NCBI GenBank assembly: GCA_035507155.1
Contig: DATJOK010000163.1
Span: forward strand, 15,058 to 79,057
Reading direction: 5' to 3'
DNA: 64,000 nt
DNA from: DASZHJ01 sp035507155
Lineage (GTDB): Bacteria; Pseudomonadota; Alphaproteobacteria; ATCC43930; CGMCC-115725
The notes under the pieces were generated by a model. That model saw only the letters and a list, made by a program, of their open reading frames with translations. It was not told where the DNA came from and made no database searches. Below are positions 16,366 to 24,227 of the stretch, in pieces. How positions within the stretch are numbered: the first letter of the stretch is position 1; the number at the start of each line of letters is the position of its first letter. Position numbers and translations under genes: made by a program.

Positions 16366-16707
16366 ATGAGACAGCCCGTGCCGACGATCGCAGTCCTGGC
16401 CACGCTCGGTCTGGCCGGTGCCGCCTCCTATGCCCAGGGTTCCGCCCAGATCGGCAGCCCGCGCGCCGGCCGGGCCTTCGCGCTCGAGACCTGCACGCCC
16501 TGCCATGTGGTCTCGCCGAGCCAGAAAGCGCCGCCGCGCTTCGCCGTGGCGCCGAGCTTCCAGTCGATCGCCGATCTGCCGAGCACCACGGCGCTGTCGC
16601 TGCAGACCTTCCTGGTGACGCCGCACCCGACCATGCCGAACCTCGTGCTCTCCGCCGACGAGGTCGGCAATGTCGTTGCTTATATCCTCAGCCTCAAGAA
16701 GCAGTAG
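16366..16707 (+). CDS. Small periplasmic c-type cytochrome
   Basis: 113 residues: signal peptide (VPTIAVLATLGLAGAASYAQG) then one haem site CTPCH at about residue 43-47, with a distal Met in HPTMPNLVLS as the likely sixth ligand and the closing helix DEVGNVVAYILSLKKQ. Class I monohaem cytochrome that would carry electrons in the periplasm. ATG 16366 follows AAGGGAG. Lies downstream of the TPP pair on the same strand, but the 85-base gap leaves co-transcription unproved. Converges on the DUF3237 gene, three bases apart. Confidence 0.85.
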   Translation: MRQPVPTIAVLATLGLAGAASYAQGSAQIGSPRAGRAFALETCTPCHVVSPSQKAPPRFAVAPSFQSIADLPSTTALSLQTFLVTPHPTMPNLVLSADEVGNVVAYILSLKKQ

Positions 16708-16710
16708 CGG

Positions 16711-17172
16711 CTACAGGATCTCGTAGACGTCGTAGACCGGTCCTTCCGGCGGACGGCGGCCGACACCGACGGCAAGCGCATTGTTGAGCCAGGCGTATTT
16801 CGGCGCCGCGGTCTCGAACATGATGATGGTGCGGAAATAGTATTCGCCGGGATCGACTGCCTCGCCGCGATTGAGTCGCTCGATCACCGCCGCCGGCCCA
16901 TGGCGATAACCCTCGTAGCGCATGCCGATGAGAGCGCCGTCTTCCGTCTTGAGGGTGACGCGCACGTTGAGCTGCACCGATCCGTCGGGCCGCGCCAGGA
17001 TCCAGTCGGAGCCGCCCTGCTCCACGATCGTGCCCCGCAACCTTGGGCCCTCGAAGCTGCCACCGGTCACCGCCACGATGCGGCGCTCGCCAAGCGGCGT
17101 CGTCCCGAGCATCTGCGGCGGTGCCGCCTTCATCTTCACGGTGAACAGCAGCGTGGTTCGCAGGTCGCTCAT
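16711..17172 (-). CDS. DUF3237 family protein
   Basis: 153 residues, cytosolic beta-barrel-like protein of DUF3237, function unknown. Recognised by GERRIVAVTGGSFEGPRLRGTI, the acidic-aromatic region GGSDWILARPDGSVQLNVR and YRHGPAAVIERL, ending PEYYFRT-like as GEYYFRTIIMFETAAPKY. No partner is suggested by its neighbours: it sits about 90 bases after the DUF1501 gene on the same strand. Confidence 0.82.
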   Translation of the reverse strand: MSDLRTTLLFTVKMKAAPPQMLGTTPLGERRIVAVTGGSFEGPRLRGTIVEQGGSDWILARPDGSVQLNVRVTLKTEDGALIGMRYEGYRHGPAAVIERLNRGEAVDPGEYYFRTIIMFETAAPKYAWLNNALAVGVGRRPPEGPVYDVYEIL

Positions 17173-17262
17173 CCAGCCTCTCCTCCAGCTCGGGCGTGCC
17201 CTGGCGGCCGCCCCTGTCGCCAGTGGAGCACGATCGCGATGCGGGTGCCAGACGATCGCGGC

Positions 17263-18585
17263 TCAGCCGCGCTGCGCAGCCTTTGGAACTGGCGGCAGAG
17301 CCGGACGCGCGGCGGGCGCATGCGCGTCGAGGATGCCGAGCGGACCGGGGTCCGCGTAATCGGGGAAGATGCCGGCGAGCTGGAGCGGACGGCCCGCATG
17401 CGCCCGGAGCGCCTCGCTCAGCACCTGGCGATAGTCGGTGGCGACGGCGAGATCGACGCCCTCGTCGAGCTTGTCCGAGGCAAGGCCGGGCCAGCGGCCA
17501 TAGATGCGCCCGCCCCTCACCCTGCCGCCCAGCACCGCCATCACGCCGGCACGACCGTGGTCGGTGCCGTTGCTCTTGTTGGAGCGGAACCGTCGGCCGA
17601 ACTCGCTCACCGTCACGACGATCAGGCGGTCGTGAAAGCGCGCCATATCGGCATAGAAGGCGGAGATCCCCGCGGAGAGGCGCTCGACGCAGTTGCGGAA
17701 CCGGCCTGGCTGATTCTCGTGCGTGTCCCAGCCGCCGATGTCGGCGGTGGCCACCTGCAGGCCGATCTCCATCTTGGCGATCTGCGCGATCGTCCGGAGC
17801 GGCCGACCGAGATCGCCTGCCGGCTCATAGGCGGCGCCGCGCTCGGGCGCGTAGGCGATGGGATGGTTCTGCGGATCGCGCGGAATGTGTCCGTCGATCA
17901 TCGCCATGGCACCGAGAGCGGCGCGGCCTGCGGCGCCGGCATCGCCGGGGGCATTGCGGTAGAGCCGGTCGAGAACAGCGGCCACCGGCGGTCCTCCCGG
18001 CACGCCGAACCCGCCGCCAAGATCGGCGATGGCGAGATCGGCGGAAGAACCGAGAAACTCGCCGCTGAGGGCGCCCGCCGCGGAGATGCCGGTGCCAGGG
18101 GCGGCAACGCCGATCTGCTGCTGATAGCGGGCAAGCCAGCCGGAGCTGCTGCGGGCAAGCGCGGCACCACCGGCAACGCCGTGCTCGATCATGTCCGTGG
18201 CGACGAAGTGGCTGCGCGTGGCGTCGGTGAGGCCCGCCGCGTGAACGAAAGCGAGATGGCCGTCCTTGTAGAGCTCGGCGAGGCCATTCGCTGCCGCATG
18301 CAGGCGGAAGTCGATGCGCGGATCCGGCCCATGCGCCAGGGCATGACCGGCCTCGGGTCCATCGGCGCTCACGCGGAGATCGGAATTCCGCGCCTCGATG
18401 AAGGCGGGATCGCTGGCGGGAGAAATGAGATTGAGGCCGTCGCAGCCGCCGCGCAGGTGGATGATCACCAGCAGCCCGCGATCAACGCCCTCGGCGGCAA
18501 AAGCGAGCCGGCCGAGACCCGGCACCGCCGTCACGCCGACCGCTGCCAGCGCGCCCTGCAGAACTTGCCGCCGATCGATCTTCAC
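17263..18585 (-). CDS. DUF1501 (sulfatase-like, Tat-exported) protein
   Basis: 440 residues. Begins with a twin-arginine signal (DRRQVLQGALAAVGVTAVPG), so it is exported folded. The body matches DUF1501, distantly related to the alkaline phosphatase/sulfatase fold: LLVIIHLRGGCDGLNLISP, then GGWDTHENQPGRFRN and VVTVSEFGRRFRSN, and a late NGTDHGRAGVMAVLGGRV, where the Asp/His residues are typical metal ligands. DUF1501 genes nearly always pair with DUF1800, which lies 10 bases upstream here. The joint function is unknown. Confidence 0.88.
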   Translation of the reverse strand: MKIDRRQVLQGALAAVGVTAVPGLGRLAFAAEGVDRGLLVIIHLRGGCDGLNLISPASDPAFIEARNSDLRVSADGPEAGHALAHGPDPRIDFRLHAAANGLAELYKDGHLAFVHAAGLTDATRSHFVATDMIEHGVAGGAALARSSSGWLARYQQQIGVAAPGTGISAAGALSGEFLGSSADLAIADLGGGFGVPGGPPVAAVLDRLYRNAPGDAGAAGRAALGAMAMIDGHIPRDPQNHPIAYAPERGAAYEPAGDLGRPLRTIAQIAKMEIGLQVATADIGGWDTHENQPGRFRNCVERLSAGISAFYADMARFHDRLIVVTVSEFGRRFRSNKSNGTDHGRAGVMAVLGGRVRGGRIYGRWPGLASDKLDEGVDLAVATDYRQVLSEALRAHAGRPLQLAGIFPDYADPGPLGILDAHAPAARPALPPVPKAAQRG

Positions 18586-18595
18586 GACCGGCTCC

Positions 18596-20176
18596 TCACG
18601 CGCTCTGGAACATCGGCGACATCGCCGCCAGGGCGGCGAGCCGAGCCGAGCGCTTGGCGAATTCCGGCGTCGCGGGATTGGCGAGCGGCTGATCCGCGGG
18701 CCAGCCCAGCCCCTGCAGGATCGCGTCCGCCACCTGCACTGGCGCTGCGCCCTGGAGCCTCGCGAGGTGCTGCGCCGCCACCGCCCGCGCGGTCAGCACG
18801 CCGCCGGGCGGAAAGGTCGGTGGCATCGCGCCGGTACCCCACCAATTCTCGGCAAGGCCCAGCACCAGCGCCCAGCGATGCCGCATGCTGTTGGCGCCGA
18901 GGAAATACGCGTTATCGTCCGGCAGGCCGGTGGGCGGCGGCCAGCCGAACAGCCGCTGGCCGCCATTGGCGATTTGGTTCCAGAGCCCTTCCGTCGGCAC
19001 CAGATCGATGCCGGTGGTGCGCGCGAAGCCGGCGGCGAGTGCCAGCGGCCGGCGCACCTTGCCGCCCCTGGCCGCAGCAAATTCCGGCGACAGCAGGATC
19101 ACGCGAACCACCTCGGCGATCTGCTCCGGCGAGCGGCGCGCTCTGGTCCAGGCGGTCACCGCCGCCGTCACGAGCCTCGCCGGCGGCGGGTCGCCGACGA
19201 AGCGGCGGCAGAGCTTGGTGCAGACGAACTTCGCCGTGGCGGGGTGCTCCGCGACGAGATCGAGGACGCGCCGCCCATCCGCCATCGCCGGCGCGAATTC
19301 CTTGAACTCATGAGCCAGCACGCGCTTCTGGTAGCCGTCGTGCCAGGTCTCGACATAGGTGAAGCGGCCGGTCGCCGGCAGCTTGCGGTGCCCGTCGATG
19401 CCCGACCCGTCCTCGACCGTCCAGCCGGTGAAGGCGCGGGCCGACTCATAGACGTCCTCGTCGATGTAGCCTTGCGGCGCCCCCTTGAGCGCGCCCGGCA
19501 CCTCGCGCCAGCGATCGTAGCGGTCGTTGAGATAGGCGTCGCGGCCAAGCGTATGCAGCTCGAAGAGCTCGCGGCCGTAGTTCTCGTTGGCGGCGCCGGC
19601 ACGCGAGGAGCGGTTGGAGAGGTAGTAGAGCATGGCGGTGCTGGTGGCGACCGCCTCCAGAAAAGCGCGGAAATTGCCGAGCGCGTGCCGGCGGATGACG
19701 TCGCGGTCGTAGGTCGGCAGCGCGACAGAGATCTCGTCGCCGCTGAAGGCGTCGACGTTGAAATGGTCGTGCCAGAAACTCGCCAGCACCTCGCGCAGCT
19801 GCCAGCGACTGTGCACGGCGCGGAGGATGGTGGCGGCAGTCACCTCCTCGCGCGGACGACGGCGCTCGGCGCCATCCATCTCCTGGCGCTTGACGATGAG
19901 CGGCCAGGCTTCGTCGATCGGCTTATCCAGATAGGCGAGTGGTCGCAGCTCGTCGACCGCCGGCCACTTGTCATTGGCATTGTATCTGATCCGCAGCCGC
20001 AGCCGCTCCAGCCGCTGGTGCACGGCGGCGTCCTGCGCTTCCTGGGGGTGCAGCTGCTCTTCAACCCAGGCGGCAAAACCGCGCCGGCCGAGCTCGTCCA
20101 TGTCTTCCGGGCGCGCGCCGTATCCCGCGCGCCCCAGCGCGGAGACGATCCATTCGGACGATGGTTGGACGGGCAT
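18596..20176 (-). CDS. DUF1800 family protein
   Basis: 526 residues, recognised by LGRAGYGARPEDMDELGRRG near the start, REVLASFWHDHFNVDAFSG, NENYGRELFELHTLG, and the late RPLALAAGFARTTG segment. The ENYGRELFELH block is the family hallmark. No signal peptide is evident from ATG 20176, although DUF1501 is exported; the pair may work across or at the membrane. The partner gene follows after 10 bases, forming a two-gene operon. Function not known. Confidence 0.87.
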   Translation of the reverse strand: MPVQPSSEWIVSALGRAGYGARPEDMDELGRRGFAAWVEEQLHPQEAQDAAVHQRLERLRLRIRYNANDKWPAVDELRPLAYLDKPIDEAWPLIVKRQEMDGAERRRPREEVTAATILRAVHSRWQLREVLASFWHDHFNVDAFSGDEISVALPTYDRDVIRRHALGNFRAFLEAVATSTAMLYYLSNRSSRAGAANENYGRELFELHTLGRDAYLNDRYDRWREVPGALKGAPQGYIDEDVYESARAFTGWTVEDGSGIDGHRKLPATGRFTYVETWHDGYQKRVLAHEFKEFAPAMADGRRVLDLVAEHPATAKFVCTKLCRRFVGDPPPARLVTAAVTAWTRARRSPEQIAEVVRVILLSPEFAAARGGKVRRPLALAAGFARTTGIDLVPTEGLWNQIANGGQRLFGWPPPTGLPDDNAYFLGANSMRHRWALVLGLAENWWGTGAMPPTFPPGGVLTARAVAAQHLARLQGAAPVQVADAILQGLGWPADQPLANPATPEFAKRSARLAALAAMSPMFQSA

Positions 20177-20333
20177 GCCGCGATCCTGCGCTGCTCACCT
20201 TGCCAATTACATAGGTGAACGGTCGGGACGGCTATCCCCTTCCCTCGGCATTTATGACATTTCGTCGGGATCGACCGCCGGCACGTGCTGCTAGTCCTGC
20301 CAGATGCGCGCTCGACGCGGGACCGCCAGCAAC

Positions 20334-21182
20334 TCAGCGCCCAGCGCGGATCCGCTCCAGCACCGGCAGGATATAGCCCCGGAACTGGGCGGGATTCTCG
20401 CTCATGGGGAAATGTCCGAGCTCCTTCATCACCACCACTTCGACGCCCGGGATCTGTTGCGCGGTGCGCAGCGTGTCCTCGGGCATGCAGGAGAAATCGT
20501 ATTCGCCGGTCAGCAGGTAGAGGGGGCAGCGCTTGGTATCGATCTCCCGCACCTTCTCGCGGAGGTCGCCGTCGACCCGGTAGAAATGGAGATCGCCCTT
20601 GAAGATGCCGGGGCCGCCCTGCAAGTACATCCAGAGCGTCTCCCAGCGCGCGACATCCGGACTCTGCGGCGCCATCAGCCCGGAGACCAGCGCGGCGGAG
20701 ATCTCGCCGTGCACGTCCGGACGATAGAGCCACTCGGTATCGTACCAGGGCGTCTGGAAATCCGCCGCCTCGAGGCCGATGAGAGCGCGGAATTTCTCCG
20801 CGTGCGCGATCGCCAGATGCAGCACGATGCGGCCGCCGATGGAGCAGCCGAGCACCGCCGGCTTCGCGAGATCGAGTGCGGTGCAGAACCCAAGGATCGC
20901 CTCGGCGTAGGAGCGCGTCGTCAGGCGATACTCCTCGCGCTCCCAGCCGTCGGGCGGCGTCGATTTGCCGTGCCAGGGCATGTCGAAGGCAAGGACGCGG
21001 AAGTGATCGGTGATCGCGGCGTCGGTCATGAGATGGCGGAACTGCCGCCCGTCGGCGCCGGCGGTGTGGAGGCAGACCAGCGGAATGCCGCTGCCGGCTT
21101 CCTCGAAATAGAGGCGATGGGCGCGGCCGCCGAGTGTCACATGCAGGTAGCGGCCGATCATCGGATCGAGCGGAGCGGTCAT
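20334..21182 (-). CDS. Alpha/beta hydrolase
   Basis: 282 residues with the canonical fold: oxyanion turn VCLHTAGADGRQFRH, FDMPWHGKSTPPDGW, nucleophile elbow GCSIGGRIV (Ser about 118), acid TGEYDFSCMP and base His in ELGHFPMSENP. All three triad residues are present, so it should be active on an ester, lactone or similar bond. Last gene of a six-gene leftward operon, three bases after the 139-residue gene, which suggests a joint role with it. Confidence 0.88.
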   Translation of the reverse strand: MTAPLDPMIGRYLHVTLGGRAHRLYFEEAGSGIPLVCLHTAGADGRQFRHLMTDAAITDHFRVLAFDMPWHGKSTPPDGWEREEYRLTTRSYAEAILGFCTALDLAKPAVLGCSIGGRIVLHLAIAHAEKFRALIGLEAADFQTPWYDTEWLYRPDVHGEISAALVSGLMAPQSPDVARWETLWMYLQGGPGIFKGDLHFYRVDGDLREKVREIDTKRCPLYLLTGEYDFSCMPEDTLRTAQQIPGVEVVVMKELGHFPMSENPAQFRGYILPVLERIRAGR

Positions 21183-21185
21183 GAC

Positions 21186-21605
21186 TCAGGCGGCTCCGGC
21201 GAGCCGGCGCGGCGCCGACAGCACATCCTTGAAGTAGAAGAGATTGGCCATCAACGGATGGATGTCGCCCTCGATGGTGACGAGACCGCGCTTCGCAAGG
21301 CCGAAGAGATCGTGGTAGTGCGGCGGCGGCATTCTCTCCCAATGCCGCCGCCAGGCCTCGGCGCCGCCGCGCACGGCAAAGCGCCAGGAGCGCATCAGCA
21401 GCGGCCCGCGCTCGCAGGCGATGATGCGCCCCCTGGCGATGCTGAGGTAGTAGGGAACCGGCCCGACCGATACCAGGAGATCGGTGCCGACGAAGCGGCC
21501 GCGGTGAAGAAGCCAGGGATCGTCGTTCACGAGCTGCGGCAGGCTCTCGAACCGCTGAAGCAGATCGGCTTCCGGCATCTCCATCGTCGCGACGCCCGCG
21601 CTCAT
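21186..21605 (-). CDS. Uncharacterised protein coupled to an alpha/beta hydrolase
   Basis: 139 residues, no signal or membrane segment. Contains DPWLLHRGRFVGTDLLVSVG, YYLSIARGRIIACERGPLL, WRRHWERMPPPHYHDLFGL and GDIHPLMANLFYFKDVL. The pattern of strands plus a final GD-x-x-P-x-M-x-N-L segment resembles SCP2-type sterol/lipid-binding domains, but I would not call it one from sequence alone. Its stop lies three bases from the hydrolase start, implying that the two act together. Confidence 0.6.
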   Translation of the reverse strand: MSAGVATMEMPEADLLQRFESLPQLVNDDPWLLHRGRFVGTDLLVSVGPVPYYLSIARGRIIACERGPLLMRSWRFAVRGGAEAWRRHWERMPPPHYHDLFGLAKRGLVTIEGDIHPLMANLFYFKDVLSAPRRLAGAA

Positions 21606-21635
21606 GCTTTCCTCCCCGCTGTCTCCTGGAGCCGA

Positions 21636-21836
21636 CTACCTCCGCAGGAACCACAGCAGGAAGCTCAGCACCAGGCTGAGCAGCACCGAGGTCGCCACGG
21701 GAATGTAGAGACGGAAGTTGCCGCGCTCGATCGCGATGTCGCCGGGCAGCCGGCCGAGGCCGATCTTCTGGATCACCGGCCAGAACAATCCGCAGAGCAG
21801 CAGCATCAGGCCGAGGAAGACGAGAAAACGGCTCAC
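21636..21836 (-). CDS. DUF2905 small membrane protein
   Basis: 66 residues with two membrane helices (FLVFLGLMLLLCGLFWPVI and a Leu/Val-rich segment near the end) joined by GLGRLPGDIAIERGNFRLYIP, which is the DUF2905 signature. Starts with GTG overlapping the stop of the PDZ gene (GTGA), so translation is coupled. Function unknown; DUF2905 proteins are widespread inner-membrane proteins. Confidence 0.85.
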   Translation of the reverse strand: MSRFLVFLGLMLLLCGLFWPVIQKIGLGRLPGDIAIERGNFRLYIPVATSVLLSLVLSFLLWFLRR

Positions 21837-22816
21837 GCCTGCGGCAGCCGCGGCGTCTTCATGAATTGCGCGCGGTCGGCGGACTTGATCGCCGCGAGCC
21901 GTGGCCGGTCGTCGCGCGCGAGGGTGAGCGGAACCTCGGTGCCGGCGGGCCCGAGCGCCCAGACCTGGCGATAGAGCCCGGAAAGGCTCGTCACCTCGCT
22001 GTCGCCGACGGTCAGGATCACGTCGCCCTTGCGGATGCCCACCTGCTGCGCGGGGCCGCGCGGCGACAGCCCCACCACCACCACGTGGCCGTCGGTCTCC
22101 GCCGCATAGATGCCGAGCCAGGGCCGCGCCGGCCGCCGCACGCGGCCGTAAGTCAGGAGCTCATCGATGATCGTCTTCAGGAGATCGATCGGCACGATCA
22201 TGTTGAGATCCTGCGCCGGTCCGCCGTCGATCGATTCCTGCACGAAGAGGGAGCCGATGCCGGCGAGCGTGCCGTCCCGCGCGATGAGCGCGGTGCCGCC
22301 CCAGTTCGGATGCGCCGGCGCGGTGAAGATCGCCTCGTCCAGCAGGTACTCCCAGTAGCCGGCGAATTCCCGCCGCGCCACCACCTGCGCCGCGATCGCC
22401 CGCCGCCGACCGCCGGCACCGGCGACGATGACCGGCTCGCCCACGGGCACGTCGGCGGCACTGCCGAGCGGCAGTGCCGGCACGTCGAGATGTCCCAGCG
22501 CCTGCACCAGGCCGAAGCCTGTCTCGTAGTCATAGGCGAGCGCGTGCCCCGCCACCGCGCGACCGTCGGCGCTGTAGAGCCAGATCGTCTCCGCCTCGCT
22601 CATGAGATAGCCGATGGTGATGGCGAGCCCGCTCTCGCGGATGAGCACCGCGTTCCCTGCGCGCTCGGTGCCGAGAGTGCCGGCAGAGAACGCGTCCTGC
22701 GGCACCGTCGCCTCGAGCCGCAGCACCGAGGAGAGCGCATGATCGAGGTCGAAGCTGTAATCCTGCGGTCGCGGCCGCGCTTCGACCGGAATTTCCCAAT
22801 CGGTCTTTTCAGCCAT
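21833..22816 (-). CDS. Inactive trypsin-like (S1C/DegP fold) protein with PDZ domain
   Basis: 327 residues. The N-terminal 225 residues follow the DegP/HtrA protease layout and the last 100 are a PDZ domain (PWLGIYAAETDGHVVVVGL, GDVILTVGDSEVTSLSGLYRQV). However the catalytic residues are gone: the His strand reads AITIGYLMSEAE instead of TNNHV, the Asp position reads YDYETGFGLVQ, and the Ser motif GNSGGP reads NWGGTALI. There is no signal peptide. It should therefore be a cytosolic, non-proteolytic binding protein. ATG 22816 was chosen over a 12-codon longer frame. Confidence 0.75.
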   Translation of the reverse strand: MAEKTDWEIPVEARPRPQDYSFDLDHALSSVLRLEATVPQDAFSAGTLGTERAGNAVLIRESGLAITIGYLMSEAETIWLYSADGRAVAGHALAYDYETGFGLVQALGHLDVPALPLGSAADVPVGEPVIVAGAGGRRRAIAAQVVARREFAGYWEYLLDEAIFTAPAHPNWGGTALIARDGTLAGIGSLFVQESIDGGPAQDLNMIVPIDLLKTIIDELLTYGRVRRPARPWLGIYAAETDGHVVVVGLSPRGPAQQVGIRKGDVILTVGDSEVTSLSGLYRQVWALGPAGTEVPLTLARDDRPRLAAIKSADRAQFMKTPRLPQA

Positions 22817-22870
22817 CGGTCTGATTCTTCCCGTCCGCGCGCGCCCTGGCAAGGGCCTCGCGAGCCGGTC

Positions 22871-23278
22871 TCACTTTAGCGCGTTGTGAATAAGAAAGTC
22901 GGCGAAATCCGCCGGCTTCAGCTTCAACTCGCCGAGCTCTGCAGCGCCGGCGAGCGCGCGCGAGACGAGAATATGATTCTCCACCTGTGCCGGCAGGACC
23001 TTGAAGATGCCGGCAGCGCCCCGGAGCTTGGGATAAAGATTGGGGTCGATCATCTTCAGCTTCGCGGCCAGCCGGGCGATCGCGTCCTCCTCGCTGATGC
23101 CGTCGGTCGCCTCCTTCTTCACCACGGCCCAATCGGTCTCGCCGGCCCAGCCCGCGGCGACCATCGCCTTCAGGTCCGCGGCCTCGGCGACGCCGACCTT
23201 GTAGACGTGTTTGCTGAGCCCGACATCGGAGGCCCATTTGCCGAGCTTGCTGCTGCGGGCGACGAAGATCAGGGGCAT
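22871..23278 (-). CDS. Conserved protein of unknown function
   Basis: 135 residues, alpha-helical and charged, no signal or membrane segment. Contains LIFVARSSKLGKWASDVGLSKHVYKVG, AMVAAGWAGETDWAVVKKE and FKVLPAQVENHILVSRALAG. It resembles small hypothetical proteins of Rhodospirillales-type genomes, without known function. ATG 23278 was preferred to GTG 23281 because GGAG lies eight bases before it. Sits between an alpha/beta hydrolase and the inactive protease gene in the same operon (gaps of 43 and 54 bases). Confidence 0.62.
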   Translation of the reverse strand: MPLIFVARSSKLGKWASDVGLSKHVYKVGVAEAADLKAMVAAGWAGETDWAVVKKEATDGISEEDAIARLAAKLKMIDPNLYPKLRGAAGIFKVLPAQVENHILVSRALAGAAELGELKLKPADFADFLIHNALK

Positions 23279-23321
23279 CACGAAAGCTCCGGCGCTGCGG
23301 CGGGCGGGGGCGCGCGGCGCT

Positions 23322-24026
23322 TCAATGCAGCAGCCACTGGCGAAGCGCCGCGTTCACCGATTTCGGCTTCTCCATGGTCGAGAGATGGCCGCAATCCTCG
23401 ATCACCGTGAGCTTGGCGCCCGGCACCAGGCTCGCGATCTCCTCGTGCAGCGCCAGCGGCGTCAATGCATCCTGCCGGCCGCAGAGCACCAAGGTCGGGC
23501 AATGGATGCGGCGGAGATCCTCGCGGCCGTCGGGCCGCGCCATGATCGCCTTCTGCTGGCGGAGAAAGCCCGCCTTCCCGATGTGCTCGGCCATGCCGAT
23601 GATGGCGCGGGTGAGCGGCTCGTCCTCGCTGCGGGCAGGATGCACCAGCAGCGGCAGCAGCCGCGGCGTCACGCCCTTGAACTCGCCTTTCTCCGAGAGC
23701 TCGATCAGGCCCCGCCGCCGCGCCGTCTGTTCCGGTGTGTCGGCACGGGAATTGGTGTCGAGAAGAGCGAGGCGCAGCACGCGCTCGGGCGCCTGGCGCA
23801 TGACTTCCTGCGCGACATAGCCGCCCATGGAGAGCCCGGCGACGGCGAACTCCCGTGCCGGCATCGCCGCCATCGCGCGGCGCGCCATGGCGGCAGCGGA
23901 GTCGTCCTGGCTCAGATCGGCGACGACCGGATCGGCAATATCCGACAGGCCTTCAACCTGCGGGCGCCACAGCGCCTCGTCGCAAAGCAGGCCGGGAAGC
24001 AGCAAAAGAGGGATTTTCTGAGGCAT
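23322..24026 (-). CDS. Alpha/beta hydrolase
   Basis: 234 residues. LLLLPGLLCDEALWRPQVEGL is the usual opening with oxyanion turn; nucleophile elbow AGLSMGGYVAQEV (Ser about 82), acid in LCGRQDALTPLAL, base in IEDCGHLSTMEKP. Complete triad, so an active esterase or thioesterase-like enzyme of unknown substrate. First gene of the leftward operon; the 201-base gap to the divergent helicase gene should hold its promoter. ATG 24026 is preferred to a 12-codon longer frame. Confidence 0.86.
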   Translation of the reverse strand: MPQKIPLLLLPGLLCDEALWRPQVEGLSDIADPVVADLSQDDSAAAMARRAMAAMPAREFAVAGLSMGGYVAQEVMRQAPERVLRLALLDTNSRADTPEQTARRRGLIELSEKGEFKGVTPRLLPLLVHPARSEDEPLTRAIIGMAEHIGKAGFLRQQKAIMARPDGREDLRRIHCPTLVLCGRQDALTPLALHEEIASLVPGAKLTVIEDCGHLSTMEKPKSVNAALRQWLLH

Positions 24027-24149
24027 AGCGGGATCTTGGCGCCAAACCGGGCGCTCTCTCAAGAGCTTCTTCCCTGACCTCCGGCCAAATCCCGCCGGAG
24101 CCCCGCCATTGCTGCATGGAACCCGTCCTTATTTTGTCTCGGAAATAAA

Positions 24150-24179
24150 TTGACAATTAACCTCCGTACCCCAATTAAA
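24150..24179 (+). promoter_or_regulatory. Candidate promoter of the DEAD-box helicase gene
   Basis: TTGACA at 24150-24155 is a perfect -35 box; 18 bases on, ATTAAA (24174-24179) is a weak -10. The region is AT-rich against a GC-rich background. It leaves a leader of about 40 bases that includes AAGGAAAAG. Confidence 0.45.
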
Positions 24180-24227
24180 GGGCAACCCTAAGAAGGAAAA
24201 GCTGTATATGGCAGGTAGTTACCGCCG

